A stretch of 64,000 bases of DNA from Cristatella mucedo (Eukaryota > Bryozoa > Phylactolaemata > Cristatellidae). This document shows, in pieces, positions 10,746 to 23,182 of this stretch. The stretch's first letter is position 1; the number at the start of each line of letters is the position of its first letter. The notes beneath the pieces are model-generated. The model saw only the letters and a program-made list of their open reading frames with translations. It had not been told where the DNA came from and made no database searches. The DNA lies in NCBI GenBank assembly GCA_009760855.2, contig WPIO01000002.1, positions 4,310,001-4,374,000 of the forward strand. The letters are read 5' to 3'. The position numbers and the translations under genes were made by a program.

Positions 10746-11764
10746 TAAGAGCAGCCAATGGTGGGGATCTTCTAAAATGTAATGCATAGACAAATAGAAG
10801 CATACCCTGCTTATTTCCTTAGGCATGGCATCATCAATTGCAGTTATGCTTTCATGCAATGCTTTTATGCAATCGTGGCAATTATGATTTCAGGATAACG
10901 ACCTTAAAACGCAACGCAAGTTTAGCTCACTGTTTTAACGTTGAAATGAAAAGAATTGGAATATTGGGAAACCTTTCTAAATAAGACTGGCCTGCGATAG
11001 ATATTCCTTGAAATTGATGTACCAGGCAGCTAAGCCCTATGCATGCTAAACTGGCAGGCACTCGCACGAACTTCGCTTCTGTCACTCTCTTTCGCGCTTA
11101 CGGCCATCCAAGGCTAACAAACGTCGCAACCATCTCACCCCGGCAGGCTCTCAGTGCCGCCATCTTAGTGCCGCTATCTCAGTGCAGCCAGGGCTTTCGT
11201 CGAGTCACGAGGGCACGGCGAGATGGCTGTCCACGCGATTAACTCCGACTTAGGGGAGTTGAACCATCTAAATATAGAGTTTGGCGATAGCCTTCGACAG
11301 GTGATAGCGAGATGACAATCCCAGGCTTTCACGAAACCAGCCTCCTATTATCGTCGGCACGTCAAGCTTCGCGCGGGCTGGGCAGAGCTGTTTGCTTGGA
11401 CAGCGATGCCGAGACAAGATCGTTTGGATTAGTTTATTGGAGGAGTCGGGCTGGCTAAGCCGAGAATGTGGAAGCCAGCTGCAGCTTCAGCTTGTCTCTC
11501 CATAAGTAGTTGGACACACACAGCATACGTCCACGACCGGCCGCTCTTGCTGTCACGAGTTAGATGCCCTTGCGTAAGAGGATATTGGCTTGGCTCGGCC
11601 CCAGAAAATGCATGCCCGCAAAGACTCAGTGGAGTTGCCCGCGGCCTGCGCCTAGCTTAGCCTTCGGTCAGACTCTGAACGGCACTCTTACTCGATACGG
11701 AAACGATACTGCTAAGACCTATTAAAAGTTATTCTGATTATTACTTTACCCTAGCGCGCAAGAA
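10746..11764. other. No recognised gene; possibly the LINE 5' leader
   Basis: No domain is visible. The GC-richer part from about 11040 may be the untranslated leader of the LINE-A copy that follows, but no second copy of this stretch exists in the window to test that. Confidence 0.35.
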
Positions 11765-12059
11765 ATTACGTGCCTATGGATATCTAAACGCTTATCGTTT
11801 CGGGCTGCTGGGTGTGCCAAGCTGGCGGCTGCCTTAGATACGCCGGCTGCTAGTATCCTGCATGTTAGTTATGATCGTCAGCAGTTGTTATCGCTTCGTC
11901 AACGCAGAGCAAATGCACTCCTAGATAGTAATGCTGTTGCTAAGATTCGTGAACTATGTATCAACAAGCGAAAAGCATCGCGGAGCCTCCGAAGTGGCCG
12001 GAACCGCCAGCTCAGACGCTGCTCGTTGGGCAGGAACTGCGAGCTGAGTACCCGCTCGT

Positions 12060-13457
12060 TTGGTATTCCTAGCATTGTCTCGAGCCGCTCAGCACGCTCC
12101 CCACATGCGTCACTGTGAATCTCTCCAACTTAGTGGTCATCAACCTGTTATAACTCCATCAGCCCGACTTAACGCTTGCCTTTGGAATTCTCGCTCAATG
12201 TGCAATAAACCTCTGGTAATAAGCGACCTTATTTCTGAAAATGGTATCTACCTGCTCGCCCTAACTGAAGCTTGGCTAAAATCGATAAACTGCCCGACAA
12301 TTAAAGACGCTATTCCAACTGGTTTCTCATTCTTTCGCACCCCTAGATCAATCAAAACTGGAGGTGGAGTTCCTGTTATCGTGCGCTCGAAATTCAACTT
12401 CAGCCATTTGCAGTACGCTCGAAGTAGTCTTTTGAATCAATTGTCTTGGTCTCACCCGAAAAAAAAGCTACCGATAGTGGCAGTAGTATATCGCCCACCG
12501 GGCACCAAATCCTCCTTTATCTCAGATTTCTCCGATCTTCTCTCGATTCTATGGGCAAGAAATCGATCCTTTCTCGTTATGGGTGATTTCAACGTTCACT
12601 TTGATAACTTATCTGATGCCTTCAGCACTGAATTTCATGCATTGACTGACTCATTGTCTCTTGTGGCTCACGTGCAGGACCCTACTTACATCATGGGTCA
12701 CACACTCGACCACATTTTCTCATACCACTGCACTTTGTCATCACCAATTATTACCAAATCATGCTTATCTGACCCCATGCAGATCTCCTTCAATATGCAG
12801 TGTGTGCCCACTTCCTTCTCTAAAATAACCTGTGAATCGCGAAACCTCAAGACCCTCGACATCGATGCTATCCGTGCGAGAATATCTGCTTCGCCTCTGC
12901 TGCTCAGTTCTCCCTCCGATCTGTTATCATTGGTAGATAGCTACAACACAACACTAGCTGACTCGCTCGACGAGTTTGCACCTCTGACTAAGCGCACGGA
13001 GCGCCCTCGCCCAGACGGCCTATGGTTTACCACAGACATTAAACTAACCAGGTCTACTAAGCGCAAGCTTGAAAAAGCATTCAAAAGATCAGGACTGACT
13101 GTCCATCGACAGGCATATGAAGACTACTGTAGGTCGTACCAATCGATCATAGCAAAAGCCAAGTCTAGCTTCTATAAAACCATTGTTGAATCACTTATGC
13201 ACTATCCAAAAATGCTGATGTCGACGATCAACCATCTCCTCAACCGCTCCCAGGTTAGCTCCTTACCTGATGATCATTGTGATGATCTAGCCGATCGCTT
13301 CTCTCGGTTCTTTGTGCAGAAGATCAACAAAATCAGGGAATCCATCCCTGAAATGATAACATCCCCCCTAGAATGCTGTTTCTCGATCCCTGGCTGCACC
13401 TCAATGTCTACATTTCAGCAGGTCAGTAGTGATCTCGTCCTGAAGTTTATATCCTAA
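12060..13457 (+). pseudogene. LINE-A ORF2, APE endonuclease and linker
   Basis: The endonuclease core begins at about residue 35 with LNACLWNSRSMCNK, carrying the catalytic Asn. TEAW supplies the metal-binding Glu, AVVYRPPG and MGDFNVHFDN the central Asp/Asn block, and HTLDHIFS a further conserved Asp. The final motif, normally Ser-Asp-His, reads SCLSDPMQISF here. The His is replaced by Pro, while the minus-strand copy near 63040 still encodes SDH. The linker after about residue 260 matches the other LINE-A copies. The frame ends at 13457 where the downstream protein continues in another frame, so this is a pseudogene segment. The nominal start is a non-ATG codon; the real start lay further upstream. 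Confidence 0.85.
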
Positions 13458-13795
13458 TGAAAGAAGACAACAAGTCCTTTGGACCCTATTCCCACTGGCT
13501 TGCTCCTACATTGCATTGATCTGCTGCTGCCATGCATAACAAATATCATCAATATGTCATTAGCCTCAGGTCATGTTCCAGCACCTTTCAAAAAGCTGTA
13601 GTCAGGCCATTTCTCAAGAAGCGACACTAGACCAAGAGAACTTAAGCAACTACCGCATGGTCTCCCTTCTACCATTCCTATCAAAGACACTGGAACGGGT
13701 CGTGACAGACCACCTGAACTCATATACTGAGAACTTCAAACCTTGCTAGTAATATCCAATCTGGCTTTAGAGCTAATCACTCCATAGAGTCAGCA

Positions 13796-14179
13796 TTGCT
13801 TAAGGTGTACAACGACCTACTTAGTAATGCAGACATAAGTAGAGCGTCTCTGCTTGTTTTGCTCTATCTTTTGGCAGCTTTTGATACTATTGATCACAAA
13901 GTTCTTCTAGAGCGCCTCTCATCTCACCTGAGCATCAGTGGCACTGCTCTGCAATGGTTCAGGTCCTATCTCAGTGGGAGACTCCAGAGTATTGGCGTGA
14001 ATGGACAAAGATCATCCGAGGTACCTCTGAAATATGGGGTACCTCAGGGGTCCATGCTAGGTCCGTTTCTTTTCACGGTTTATACTCTCCCTTTTGCTGA
14101 TGTGATTTCCAAGCACAATCTAGGTTTTCACTTCTATGCGGATGACACTCAGTTGTGCCTTTGCTTTGATTCCTCTTAG
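13796..14179 (+). pseudogene. LINE-A ORF2, reverse transcriptase core
   Basis: It contains the palm motifs in order: LLAAFDTIDHKVLLERLSSH, then LQWFRSYLSGRLQSIGVNG, GVPQGSMLGPFLF and FYADDTQLC with the catalytic Asp pair. The region just upstream (13590-13740) encodes the preceding part (VVRPFLKK, LSKTLERVVTDHL) in other frames. The frame stops in the segment where other copies read on into the C-terminal half. The core motifs themselves are intact. Confidence 0.88.
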
Positions 14180-14391
14180 CCTTCGAGCACCTCAAATTCT
14201 CTCAACTCACTTGCTGCATGTATTGATGTCATCCGCACATGGATGACAGCAGATTTTCTACAACTAAACGATGATAAAACTAACTTACTAGTTATGGGAA
14301 AACCCAGTGTAATTCAGAAATTGGAAAGGCTGACGCTCAAAATTGGCTCTGCCAGCTTATCTGCTTTGAATCAGCTCGAAATCTTGGTGTC

Positions 14392-14811
14392 ATGTTCCAA
14401 ATGGACCTCTCGTTAGACGGCCACATCAGCTTCACAGTCAAGTCTGCCTACTTTCAGCTACATAACATTGCTAAAATTCGGGCTTGTTTATATAAGGATA
14501 CTGTGTCTAAGTTGGTCTATGCATTTGTGACATCCAGTCTTGACTTCTGTAACTCACTGCTTGCTGGCCTACCAGCGTGTACAATCAGGCGATTACAGCT
14601 GGTTCAAAACTCCTCAGCTAGGCTTGTCCGTCGTAAGCGTCGCAGTTGCCACATCACACCACTTCTCGTCGACCTGCACTGGCTCCCAGTCAAGCAACGG
14701 ATCGAATTCAAGGTTGTGTCGCTCATTTTTAGGTCACTTCATTTTTTGACTCCGGCCTATCTCTCAGATCTACTCCCCCACCAGGCCGATCATCGAACCA
14801 CCCACTTTTAG
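14392..14811 (+). pseudogene. LINE-A ORF2, C-terminal domain
   Basis: It encodes DLSLDGHISFTVKSAYFQLH, then IRACLYKDTVSKLVYAFVTS, LDFCNSLLAGLP and PLLVDLHWLPVKQRI, the thumb and C-terminal segment conserved in L2/CR1 ORF2. A frameshift near 14385 separates it from the KLERLTLKIGSA part upstream. The last conserved segment after 14811 (SNSL and RAF-type end in the 46-kb copy) is out of frame. Confidence 0.85.
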
Positions 14812-15222
14812 GAATCCAACAGTCTACCAATACCTCGTACAAACCTCAAAGCCTTTGGATACAGTGCATTTAGTTCGTACCAAAGCCCGGAACTCCCTTC
14901 CGACTTGCGTCAGAACATCCCCTGACTTGACCACATTTAAGAAGAACTTAACAGCACACCTATTTAGGACAGCATTTAGTGGGTCCCTGTGATTCATCCT
15001 TCATGTGCTTATGCGTGCAGACACTGTGCATGCTGCCACTAACCACATTTGCATGTTGACCCTGTGCATGTCACCCCTAACCATATTATGCATGTTGTTC
15101 ATCAAGCATGATATTGCTCAGCATTCAATCCCATTTCCCTTTGCAGAAAATGTAAAGCACCTAGAAAGAGATTTAGTTCTCTGAGGGCGCTTTATCAAGT
15201 GCATTATTATTATTATAATTAT

Positions 15223-15599
15223 CATATACGCTGTCGCGATGAAAATTTCTATCGAAATTGCAGCTTCGCAATTACTCGTACAAATTCTTACAAAGTAGAA
15301 TAAGAGTACGGCTGCTTAGCTACCGTAGACATAGTCGACTAGGCTTGAAGGCCTTTCTTTTACCCATCTGGATTCAATCGTATTGGACTCCGAACGTGCT
15401 GTACCGCTCCATCCAACCTATGTGAAGAAAAGAGACCTCGCTTTCGCTGCTTCCGGTTACCCTCAAAATGGCTCATCTCTTGCGTGAAGATTTTATTCTT
15501 AGACTCACCACACCCGTTCTTTCTAGTCAAAGTAGTCAATAGCAGCAGGCTGGCTATTCAGAGCAGGCATTAGAAATCTCGTGAAACAATGAGAGAGAG

Positions 15600-15649
<50 letters not shown>

Positions 15650-16894
15650 AGTAGAGTAAAGAGTTATCTACAACGTGCATAAAGAAAGAGCACTGTCCTG
15701 ATCGATAGGCGTAAAGGCATTTCTAGAATCAGTGACTTCGTGCTCGTTACTGGAGGTGCCCAAGGAGGATCGTCGTGCCCAAATCTGGGCCTCCTTCTCA
15801 TTGACGGTTGCCCTATACTTAAGCGCTCGATTCCAAGGAACGCACTGGCAGCCGTCATTGCGTTCTGTCCTAGTCAAGGAAAGATTACGGGCTACTGACC
15901 ACCCTGTGGCTGGATAACGAATGATTGCACTGGCTTGCTGATTCTCCCTTGGCTAGACTACTTCGCAGCTCACTGTGAACAGCGGCAGTCATGAAAATCC
16001 GTTGAACCCTACCAACCCCAACCCTAGCTTTTGCAAAATATAACCGCTAGGCTGGGGAAAATGCATCGCCCGAAAGCTTCTGTATACCCGTCTGAAATGA
16101 CATTGACACCCCAATTTTAAGAGCCTGAAGTTGTATGCCGAAGGCTGGATTTCGCTGGCTGGCTCACCTAGGAAGAGTTACCTTCTCTTTGGAATGAATA
16201 CGAGTGCCTTCTTTTAAATGGAATAGACGCACCCTTACTGAAAACCGAGCCGAAACGTGAGCATTAAAAGTAGCGCTCCGTCGGCCTTTTAAAGCACCGG
16301 TAAAAACCACGTTGTCCCATCTCTGGAGGTTGCGACAGCCCTCTGCATGACCTGTCTTCGGGGTGGATAGCCCGACCAAGCAGCAAACCTGCTGGCTTTA
16401 ACATCAAGCACTGTACTGTGCACACCACGCAGACCAAGCCCAGTCTACACACTCTAGATGGCTGCCAGCGTCGAGGGATCTAGCCCTCCCTTCCCGCTGC
16501 ACTCCTTCGGTAGCCCTTACATTCCACGCATGCGTTGCTTTTGCACTTTCGAGCCATTGTTCGCTCCGAATCCGCCCGACAGCTAGCGGCAGTTTGCGGT
16601 ACATGGCTGCCCGAGCAGATGCCGCCAATGCATGGATTTGGGCCGTAATGCCGGGTCATCTGCCAAGAGCCATTGTCCGCCCCGCCACCACTCGAGAGCC
16701 TGCGGCTGTTTAGGCAGTCTGAGCCCTTGCAGGGCCTCCGCCTAGCGCTCGCAGGCTGCAGAGTCACGCTCCCTCACAGAGGTGCACCTTGAAGCTTCGC
16801 GCCCAAGGCTCAGCGCCCAACGACAAGCGTCTAAAGTCGCCTCTTAAATCCATCAGTTCCTTACCCTGGTTGCCTGGTAAAGTTAAATTAAAGG
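15223..16894. other. No recognised gene
   Basis: A (GA)n tract at 15591-15648 is the only clear structure. The frames at 15664-15917 and 16164-16767 overlap on opposite strands and show no domain. Confidence 0.45.
15591..15648. repeat. (GA)n microsatellite
   Basis: About 58 bp of GA dinucleotides with one TT interruption near the start. Confidence 0.95.
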
Positions 16895-17055
16895 TCTACT
16901 GGCTCAGCATCCATATATATGTGGTCGCATAAAAGCCTGAGCGGTCATCGCCCCTTGTAGAAGCCACAAAGAATAGCACGGTGGTGGATTCCAGCCCACG
17001 GCTCCGTTTGCGAAGTGCCAGCACCTTACCACCAATGGGGAAGCCACGAGAGAAG
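16895..17055 (-). mobile_element. Diverged tRNA-derived SINE, family 1
   Basis: In reverse orientation the head (ATTGGTGGTAAGGTGCTGG), a weakened box B (GGGCTGGAATCC) and the body ending near ATGCTGAGCCAGTAGACC align with the family-1 consensus, though more diverged than other copies. It abuts a LINE-A 3' end. Confidence 0.6.
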
Positions 17056-17089
17056 ATCTACGGGCCCTTGTGGACGGGCTAAAAATGAG

Positions 17090-17345
17090 CCTAAAAAGAG
17101 GCTAAAAAGCATCTGTTTATCCCAGCATTCACTGGATCCTCGCAATTTGTCCTCTGGTTACTTATACCTGCTGACACAATGGATGCTACCCCTAATCTTA
17201 GTATGCACGGTGACACTTTGCATATTACCACTACCATTGTGGTCATACTTCCTTTACAAGCATAGTTAATATGCCTAGAAAGAGACTAAGCTCTCCGATA
17301 GCGCTATACAGCCATACTACCATGGTTATTTTTATAATTACTCGA
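17090..17345 (+). mobile_element. LINE-A 3' end fragment
   Basis: It matches the last 250 bp of the family (AGCATTCACTGGATCC, CTGCTGACACAATGGATGCT, ATGCCTAGAAAGAGACTAAG, ending TTATTTTTATAATTA). Untranslated only. Confidence 0.7.
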
Positions 17346-17784
17346 AAGCGTCTTGTTGCACAGGCCAGAATGCCGGAGCATACCTTTATATTTTCTTGGC
17401 ATCCGTTGCCACCGCAGGCAGCCTTCGGTTCTTCGTATGTTCTTTATTTGAAGACTGTTATTCAACTTGCAACGGCCGCTAGCGGTCTTACATGCATTAA
17501 TACTCCTTCAGGGGACGTCGAGGAATACTGGGTGCAGACAGTCAGTGGGAGTTATCTCCCTCATCGCGACCTGCTTCGAGTCGTGCTGCGGATACGGTCT
17601 CCAAACGGCGACCGAAGCAAACTCAACGGTACTGGTTTCGGCTTGGCATTATAATTTTTAATAAAAAATGCCCATCCATAGAGACAGTCCAGAGGGGATA
17701 TGGCCTCGAGTGCGTACACGGAAATTTAGGCACCCAAGGCTTAAGCCGCTATCGTTGAGCGTTGTAAAGCGGCAGCCTCTTTGC

Positions 17785-17885
17785 TCAATCGCTAGAGGAT
17801 TGAAACGAGTAACCCACAGGTTGCGAATCGTTTCCTTCTCGACGGGAAACTTGTTTGGTACTCAGTCCCACGGCCGTTTGCCTTT
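17785..17885 (+). mobile_element. tRNA-derived SINE, family 3
   Basis: It reads TTTGCTCAATCGCTAGAGGA, then AACCCACAGGTTGCGAATCG, then a GGGAAACTTGTTTGGTACTC stretch and CAGTCCCACGGCCG. It shares this layout with 23183-23290 and 57268-57375, a tRNA-like head plus a common tail. Divergence is high. Confidence 0.5.
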
Positions 17886-17958
17886 GATCAATCTGTATCT
17901 TGAAAGTAAAAATGCACAAGCTGTCTACTGATATCCAATATAAAACAGCCGGTTATCA

Positions 17959-17960
<2 letters not shown>

Positions 17961-18006
<46 letters not shown>

Positions 18007-18062
18007 CGGGAGAGAGAGGGAGAAAGAGAGCGGGAGAGAGAGAGAGGAGAGGGAGAGAAAGG
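17961..18062. repeat. (GA)n-rich tract
   Basis: A pure GA run of about 38 bp followed by GAGCGGGAGAGA-type interrupted repeats. It explains the Arg/Glu repeat in the overlapping frame. Confidence 0.95.
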
Positions 18063-18199
18063 AATTAAGTGACAAGAGAGATATAGAGAGAAAGAGCTTC
18101 TATAAAAGTAGTTATGCTTTTTCGGTAATAGAAACGGCCTGCCCCTTGGTTCTGGCTAGGGTACTCTGCTGCAAACTTTCATAGAACGCTGCTGCTGCT

Positions 18200-19090
18200 G
18201 CCGTCGAACTATCAGAGCGAGACGGAGTTCGGCGCACCGCGAGAGCTAAATCGGGATGACTCGCTAGTTGGGCTAATCGTCACCAGAAGACTAGGCGCCT
18301 GTGCAGACGGACGCCGCTTCGGCGGTCAAAGGCTCGCGTGCTATCCGCCGGCTTTATCCGCCGGCTTTATCCGCCGATAAGCGACGCCGGGCGGTGCCCC
18401 AGCATCTCGGCAGCAGCGACCTCGACGGTGCGGGCGCGGTGAAGGTCGAGACGTCGACATTGGAAGTGGCTTCAGGGGTTCAACGACGGCCCCTGCATTC
18501 CGCGCTTTTGCGGCACAGAACCGCCCGCGCTTGTGAGACGGGCGATAGGGTCCGACGGATTGCACCAGCTAAGCGCTGCAGTGGGGGGGTAGAGGAGACT
18601 GAACTCGGGGCCCTCGTCACGGTGCGCAGCGACAGCCATCCGCTTTGGCTGCTGTCGGCTACTGGCAGAAGCCTCTCCGATGGAGCGGCTTCCTCCGAGT
18701 GGCTCGATGTCGAAGTCGAGGCTGAAATAACACGAATGGCTGCGGCGGCCGTTCGAGGAGCTGGGTGCATTCGGTGCGCGCCGGCGCCGCCCCCGGCGCC
18801 GCAGCTTTGATCCTCGCTGGGCAGTGCAAATATTTTCAAGCGATAAGGGCCAGCGACGACGATCTGTACGAATGCGACGCGCTCCGCCGACGTCAGCATC
18901 TGGCTTAGTTGACGCATGCTCTCAGTTTCGTCACTTTCTATTAGGCGTGCTTTTTTCTGTCTCGGGAATCGGCCCGATGCCGCCGCCGAGAGGATGGTGA
19001 AACCTAATGTGCGGCCGCGTTCGACGATGGCGTCGTCTTCAAAGGAGAGTGCGGGAAGTCTTCATCGCCTTGGCCTTTGTCCATCGCCAT
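18200..19090. other. GC-rich block with opposed open frames
   Basis: A plus frame (18301-18810) and a minus frame (18480-18917) overlap almost fully. The minus frame opens with an ATG at 18917 and its first 30 residues (MRQLSQMLTSAERVAFVQIV and on) look less biased than the rest. Neither has a recognised domain or a clear splice donor. A short tandem duplication, CCGCCGGCTTTAT, lies at about 18346-18375. Possible 5' end of an unidentified gene, or simply a CpG-rich island. Confidence 0.35.
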
Positions 19091-19189
19091 CGGTTTAGTT
19101 GCAGCAAGCGTCAGGGACCAGGCGCAAGCACGTCATTGAATCTGTGACAGTGACGACAACTTATGTACATCTGCGCTAAAAATAACACT

Positions 19190-19620
19190 AAAAGTATTTC
19201 TATGTGGCGCCCTAAGAGAACTAAATCTCTTTCTAGGCACTTTACATTAGCTGCAAAGGAAGCATGACATAATGCTTCGTGGTTACATGCACAGCGTCAG
19301 CAGGTTAAAGCGCACTAAGGAAAGTGCCCCAGGCCCCAGCGAATGCTATGAAAAACAGAAGCATTTCAGCTTCGTTTTTTAAATGCCATCAAGTCTGGGG
19401 ACATCATGAAATCAATCGGGAATGAGTTCCCGGCTTTGGGAGCATACGAATTAGAGGCAGGGTCTCTAAAGGATTTGACGTTGGTTTGAGGTACTGCTAA
19501 GCGATTTTAGTCAGAAAAGTGGGCGGTACGATGTCAAGCCTAATTGGGCAGTAGTTCGGAAAGGTAGGCCAGAGTAAGAGAAAGAATGAACTCGCTAGAG
19601 CCTCATACAATTGCTATAGA
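19190..19620 (-). mobile_element. LINE-A 3' fragment
   Basis: The reverse complement carries the family end (GAACTAAATCTCTTTCTAGG) at the low-coordinate side. The last coding part follows (equivalent of 46380-46610: GAGTTCCCGGCTTTGGGAGC, then GGTAGGCCAGAGTAAGAG). Heavily decayed. Confidence 0.75.
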
Positions 19621-20734
19621 TTCCCGCTGCAAGCCAGTCGGCTGCCAACAAAGCAGTTCATCTCTCCTTGCTGATCGAAAGTGACGAGCATAGCATAAGT
19701 ACAAGGACGACCAAAAAATATGCAGCAACAAACTAGTCGCCTAAGATAACTGGACACCTTGGCACAATCAACAACAGAGAGGAAGAAAGAGAGCCGAATT
19801 GAGAGCAATATGTAGATACACATTGCTACGTTCCGCATGATCTACAGAGTAAGCACTTCTTTTCAACCACCTTCGAGCTGTAAAATGCGTGCCAGCTTAC
19901 TTGCCGCAGGCGGAGAAGTAGCACGCACATTTAGGCCTAAACTGCACATCTACTCGTATGTCTTGAGTGACTAAGCCTCGGGGGACCATTAACGGCTTCG
20001 CAGAGGAAGACCGGGAGTTTGAACGATCAAAGGCTATCTCAAGTGTATACAATCGCTGCCATAAATTAAAGTGAGGTTCATTTGAAAAGTCTGGAGCAGT
20101 TTACTCCTAGGCTATAACAAAATAGCCAAACTAGAGTTTAAGACGGCTGATTAAACTGCCTTATTTATCAAGCAAAAGAGGAGCCTTATTGGTTATCATC
20201 CACTTTGCACTGGTTATTAAAGAATTGCCTGGTTTCGCTATAAGATTGACTGCCAAATAATAAAAACAATAATAAGTCTTCTGTGCAGCACTCAAAGATA
20301 GCCAAATCTCTGATATGCGCTTTATAACTCATTGCAATATAAGTGATAGCCAATATTTAATGACGAGCGAGGTATTACTTAGATAGTATGCAACAGCACT
20401 TAGGTATCTTGCTTATAATGTATTAAAAAACACAAGAGAAGACGCACTCGATGGCTGGTCAGTCGAATGCCCGGTTAGTCGCAAGCACTGAATCATGCAT
20501 AGTTGAGCACTTAAAGGACATAAGAAAGAAAGTTAACAAGGGCCATTTACTGAAGTGTATCCTGGCTGCCACCAAGAGGGCATGATCAGTTTTTTGACTC
20601 AGTCACAAAATAGACAATTTACTCGGGCAGAGCAAAGGCTGTGAGGAACGAGTTTATCTGTAGCATATTTTGAAGTATCGTCAAATCCGGAGATAAAGAT
20701 TAATACAAAGGTCAAATTATCCAACAGCCTCACT
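19621..20734. other. No gene; probable SINE family 1 piece at 20175-20240
   Basis: The stretch at 20175-20240 (AAGAGGAGCCTTATTGGTTA, then GGTTATTAAAGAATTGCC) resembles the body of SINE family 1 in reverse. Nothing else was recognised. Confidence 0.4.
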
Positions 20735-20835
20735 TACTGTATATAGCGGCAGAAGCGCCTTGGCGGCTAACACCCTGCTTGCAGCAGGCATTAAAGGGCT
20801 ATCCTTTGTCAGGATTCCAACGCATGACCTAGTGA
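20735..20835 (-). mobile_element. SINE family 1, partial
   Basis: The body (CGGCAGAAGCGCCTTGGCGG, GGCATTAAAGGGCTATCC) and a weak box B complement (CAGGATTCCAACGC) are present; the head is lost. Confidence 0.7.
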
Positions 20836-21357
20836 GGCGTGAAGTCAATCAGTAGTGAGCTCCCGGCTGTGGAATATTAGTTACTATTGCACGGCTTCCA
20901 TGAGATTCGAAGGTAATATGGGTATAGCCGATCGATTGCAGCACTATCTGAGCGTTTTGCTGTAGAATTTTCTGGCTGCATAAAGTGTCCCACTTCCAAA
21001 AACTCCATATCAGAATATCCTTGTCGGCCATTTTTCTTTCAGAAATGCTCGACGGTTTGAGAAAGGCTATTTGAGCATGGACGAGCAGGGTCTTGACATG
21101 GTTCAAAACGATCCAAGAAATCAATGACGCGCTAGAAAGGACAATCACTTAGCATATTTTCTGGTAAAAACAAAGAATAAAAAGAAGTCTTAATTAGCTC
21201 TGCTTTTGTTAGCCAAATTCTTGCTCTAGCTTGATATAGCTTCTTACAACCTCAATGGAAATTTTGCAGTACATGCTGGCCATGATTGCTTGGGCATTTC
21301 AAGGGCTTTTCAAAACTTTTGTAACAGTTGTATACGGCCCTATAAAAATAATTACTA
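20836..21357. other. No recognised gene
   Basis: A 99-codon minus frame at 20849-21148 has no recognised domain. Its first 40 bp (GTGAGCTCCCGGCTGTGG) may be a small LINE-A scrap. Confidence 0.35.
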
Positions 21358-21525
21358 ACTGATTTAACAGCCTCTTTTGAAAAGCGGCAGAAGAGCTTTT
21401 ACGGCTATCACCACCGCTTGCAGAGGCAATAAAGGATCGCCCACCGCAGGATTCTAAACCACGACCTTGGGACCGAGTTCGTGAAAAGCAGCCGCCTTAA
21501 CTAGTGTGCTATCACAGCTCTACAG
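21358..21525 (-). mobile_element. tRNA-derived SINE, family 1
   Basis: Complete reverse copy: TTTAACAGCCTCTTTTG tail, GCAATAAAGGATCGCCCACC body, ACCTTGGGACCGAG and GTGTGCTATCACAG head complement. Confidence 0.85.
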
Positions 21526-23182
21526 CTCACTTTTCATCAAAAAATGTAGCTTACTGGCTGCTCGCTCTAACTGCAATATCAATTTCTGGCACAGTCTCTA
21601 ACCAGGTCTTATTCACTTCTTCCCAGGTGTTAAACTGGTTCTTAGTCAAATGGACTTTCTTGTAGAAATACCCAACGTATTCACTTTGATGCATCTTTAG
21701 AGAAAGAGAAAGCTGAGTATACACAAAGCTCTTACTTTATCACTTGTTGATGGTGCTACGCTACCAAAGACTATAATACTAAAAGCCGCACTGCTTCCGA
21801 AACCAAATAAAGCTGCCAAGCTAGTTGACTTTGCATGTACTTTACAGCCTGTAGGTTAACTATTTTGGATGCATGGACACATTGTGAAGTTTATGGTTTA
21901 GCTGTTTAATCATGTTGATCTTGTCCGTGATAGTGTTTCGTAGCCTTAATTTTGTAAACTGTGCAATCAATTTTAAGATTTTTGTTAATTCCCATAGTAC
22001 GCCCAGTTTTTTGTGCAAAGATAAAATGCTGTCCTGAAAAACAAACTCGCCCTAGGAATCAACTTAAATTTCCCAAATTACATTTTGTAAAGCCTAAGAA
22101 TTAGTTTAAAAGAAGTTTTTTAATTCGTCTTAAATAGGATAATTCATATTTCATGTATTGTCTTGTAATGTTTTTTGCATCGTTTCATGCAGTGTCAAAG
22201 ATTATAGATGTGAATTATGGTAAACGTACGCTTCAAACCCTTGAGGATGTCTGATAAAATTCTCGACTAGGTTGTTGAGATACATTTCTTGAGACGGGTA
22301 TACTTATGTACAATCTGCATTCCTTACATGGCTGTATTATAAAATGCACTCGGCGATAGTGACTATTTCGGAAGCCAGAAATTGTTCAAAATACTGCAAA
22401 GCATAATCGTTTTGGAAGCTCTTCACTTGGTTATCAAACCACGGTGGCAGAGAGCGAGATTCGGCAGCATATGAGATGTATTGTTGCGTACGAACTTTTC
22501 AAGAGAGTTCACGATTGCACATCGGGTTCGGAGCATGCAGTGCAGGGAAAAAGGTTCCCAGCTGAGCTGCAATTGCTGCCGTGACCCCGGCCTAACCTTA
22601 CAGGCGGAAATCCTCTGGCCGGCCGTTGCGACCTGTCAGTTGCTCCGGGTACCTTTATTAATTTCCCTGTGAGGATCTGGGGGTAGGAATAGGTTGAAAC
22701 TGGTACGACAGTTCAGCTTGGTATCGAGGTGCCAGGCTAAGGTGGGGCCTCGTGATTCAGTCCAAACAATCGTGTGCCGTGGCACCGTCGATCACCTATG
22801 AGATGCCGCTGAATCCAATGCAAAGGAGCCCGGATTTCTTAGAATTAAATGCCAGCCCTGCAGAGACATTGATTGCTCAGTGCAGAGGCTCACTTTCAGC
22901 CCTGTCAATACTGTGTCACAGTAAGCAGACCAGTCTAGTCACAACAAGAGAGCCAGTAGAATCATCAATCAGCCAGCGGCAAGTAGTCCCTAAGCCTGTA
23001 GAGGCTGGGCTCGGGCACGATGACTAGGCGCACGATGACTAGCCGCGGTGGCCATTTTATCGCTGTAATTTTTGGAAGCCATCGAGTCGTCAAAGAGGAC
23101 GCATAACTTTCGAGCAGTCGACGATGGTCGCACTCCGCTTAGGAGTGGTGAGTGGAATAGCTCCAGCCCTACCTGTAGGATT
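21526..23182. other. No recognised gene
   Basis: Low-coding-potential sequence; the frames at 22481-22672 and 22752-23027 have no recognised domain. Confidence 0.4.

Larger units (their letters stand above)
11765..15222 (+). mobile_element. Near full-length LINE-A, L2/CR1-like non-LTR retrotransposon
   Basis: It runs from the N-terminal leader of ORF2 (LLSLRQRRANALLDSN at about 11885) through an APE-type endonuclease (12170-12810), a linker, a reverse transcriptase with the GVPQGSMLGPFLF and FHFYADDTQLCL blocks (13800-14180) and the C-terminal domain (14390-14810). It ends with an untranslated end finishing AAAGAGATTTAGTTCTCTGA, GGCGCTTTATCAAGTGC and (ATT)n. ORF2 proteins of this group nick target DNA and copy the element RNA onto it. 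The copy is inactive: the frame is broken near 12110, at 13457, at about 13600, between 13740 and 13796, at 14179 and after 14811. No first ORF was identified. Confidence 0.9.
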
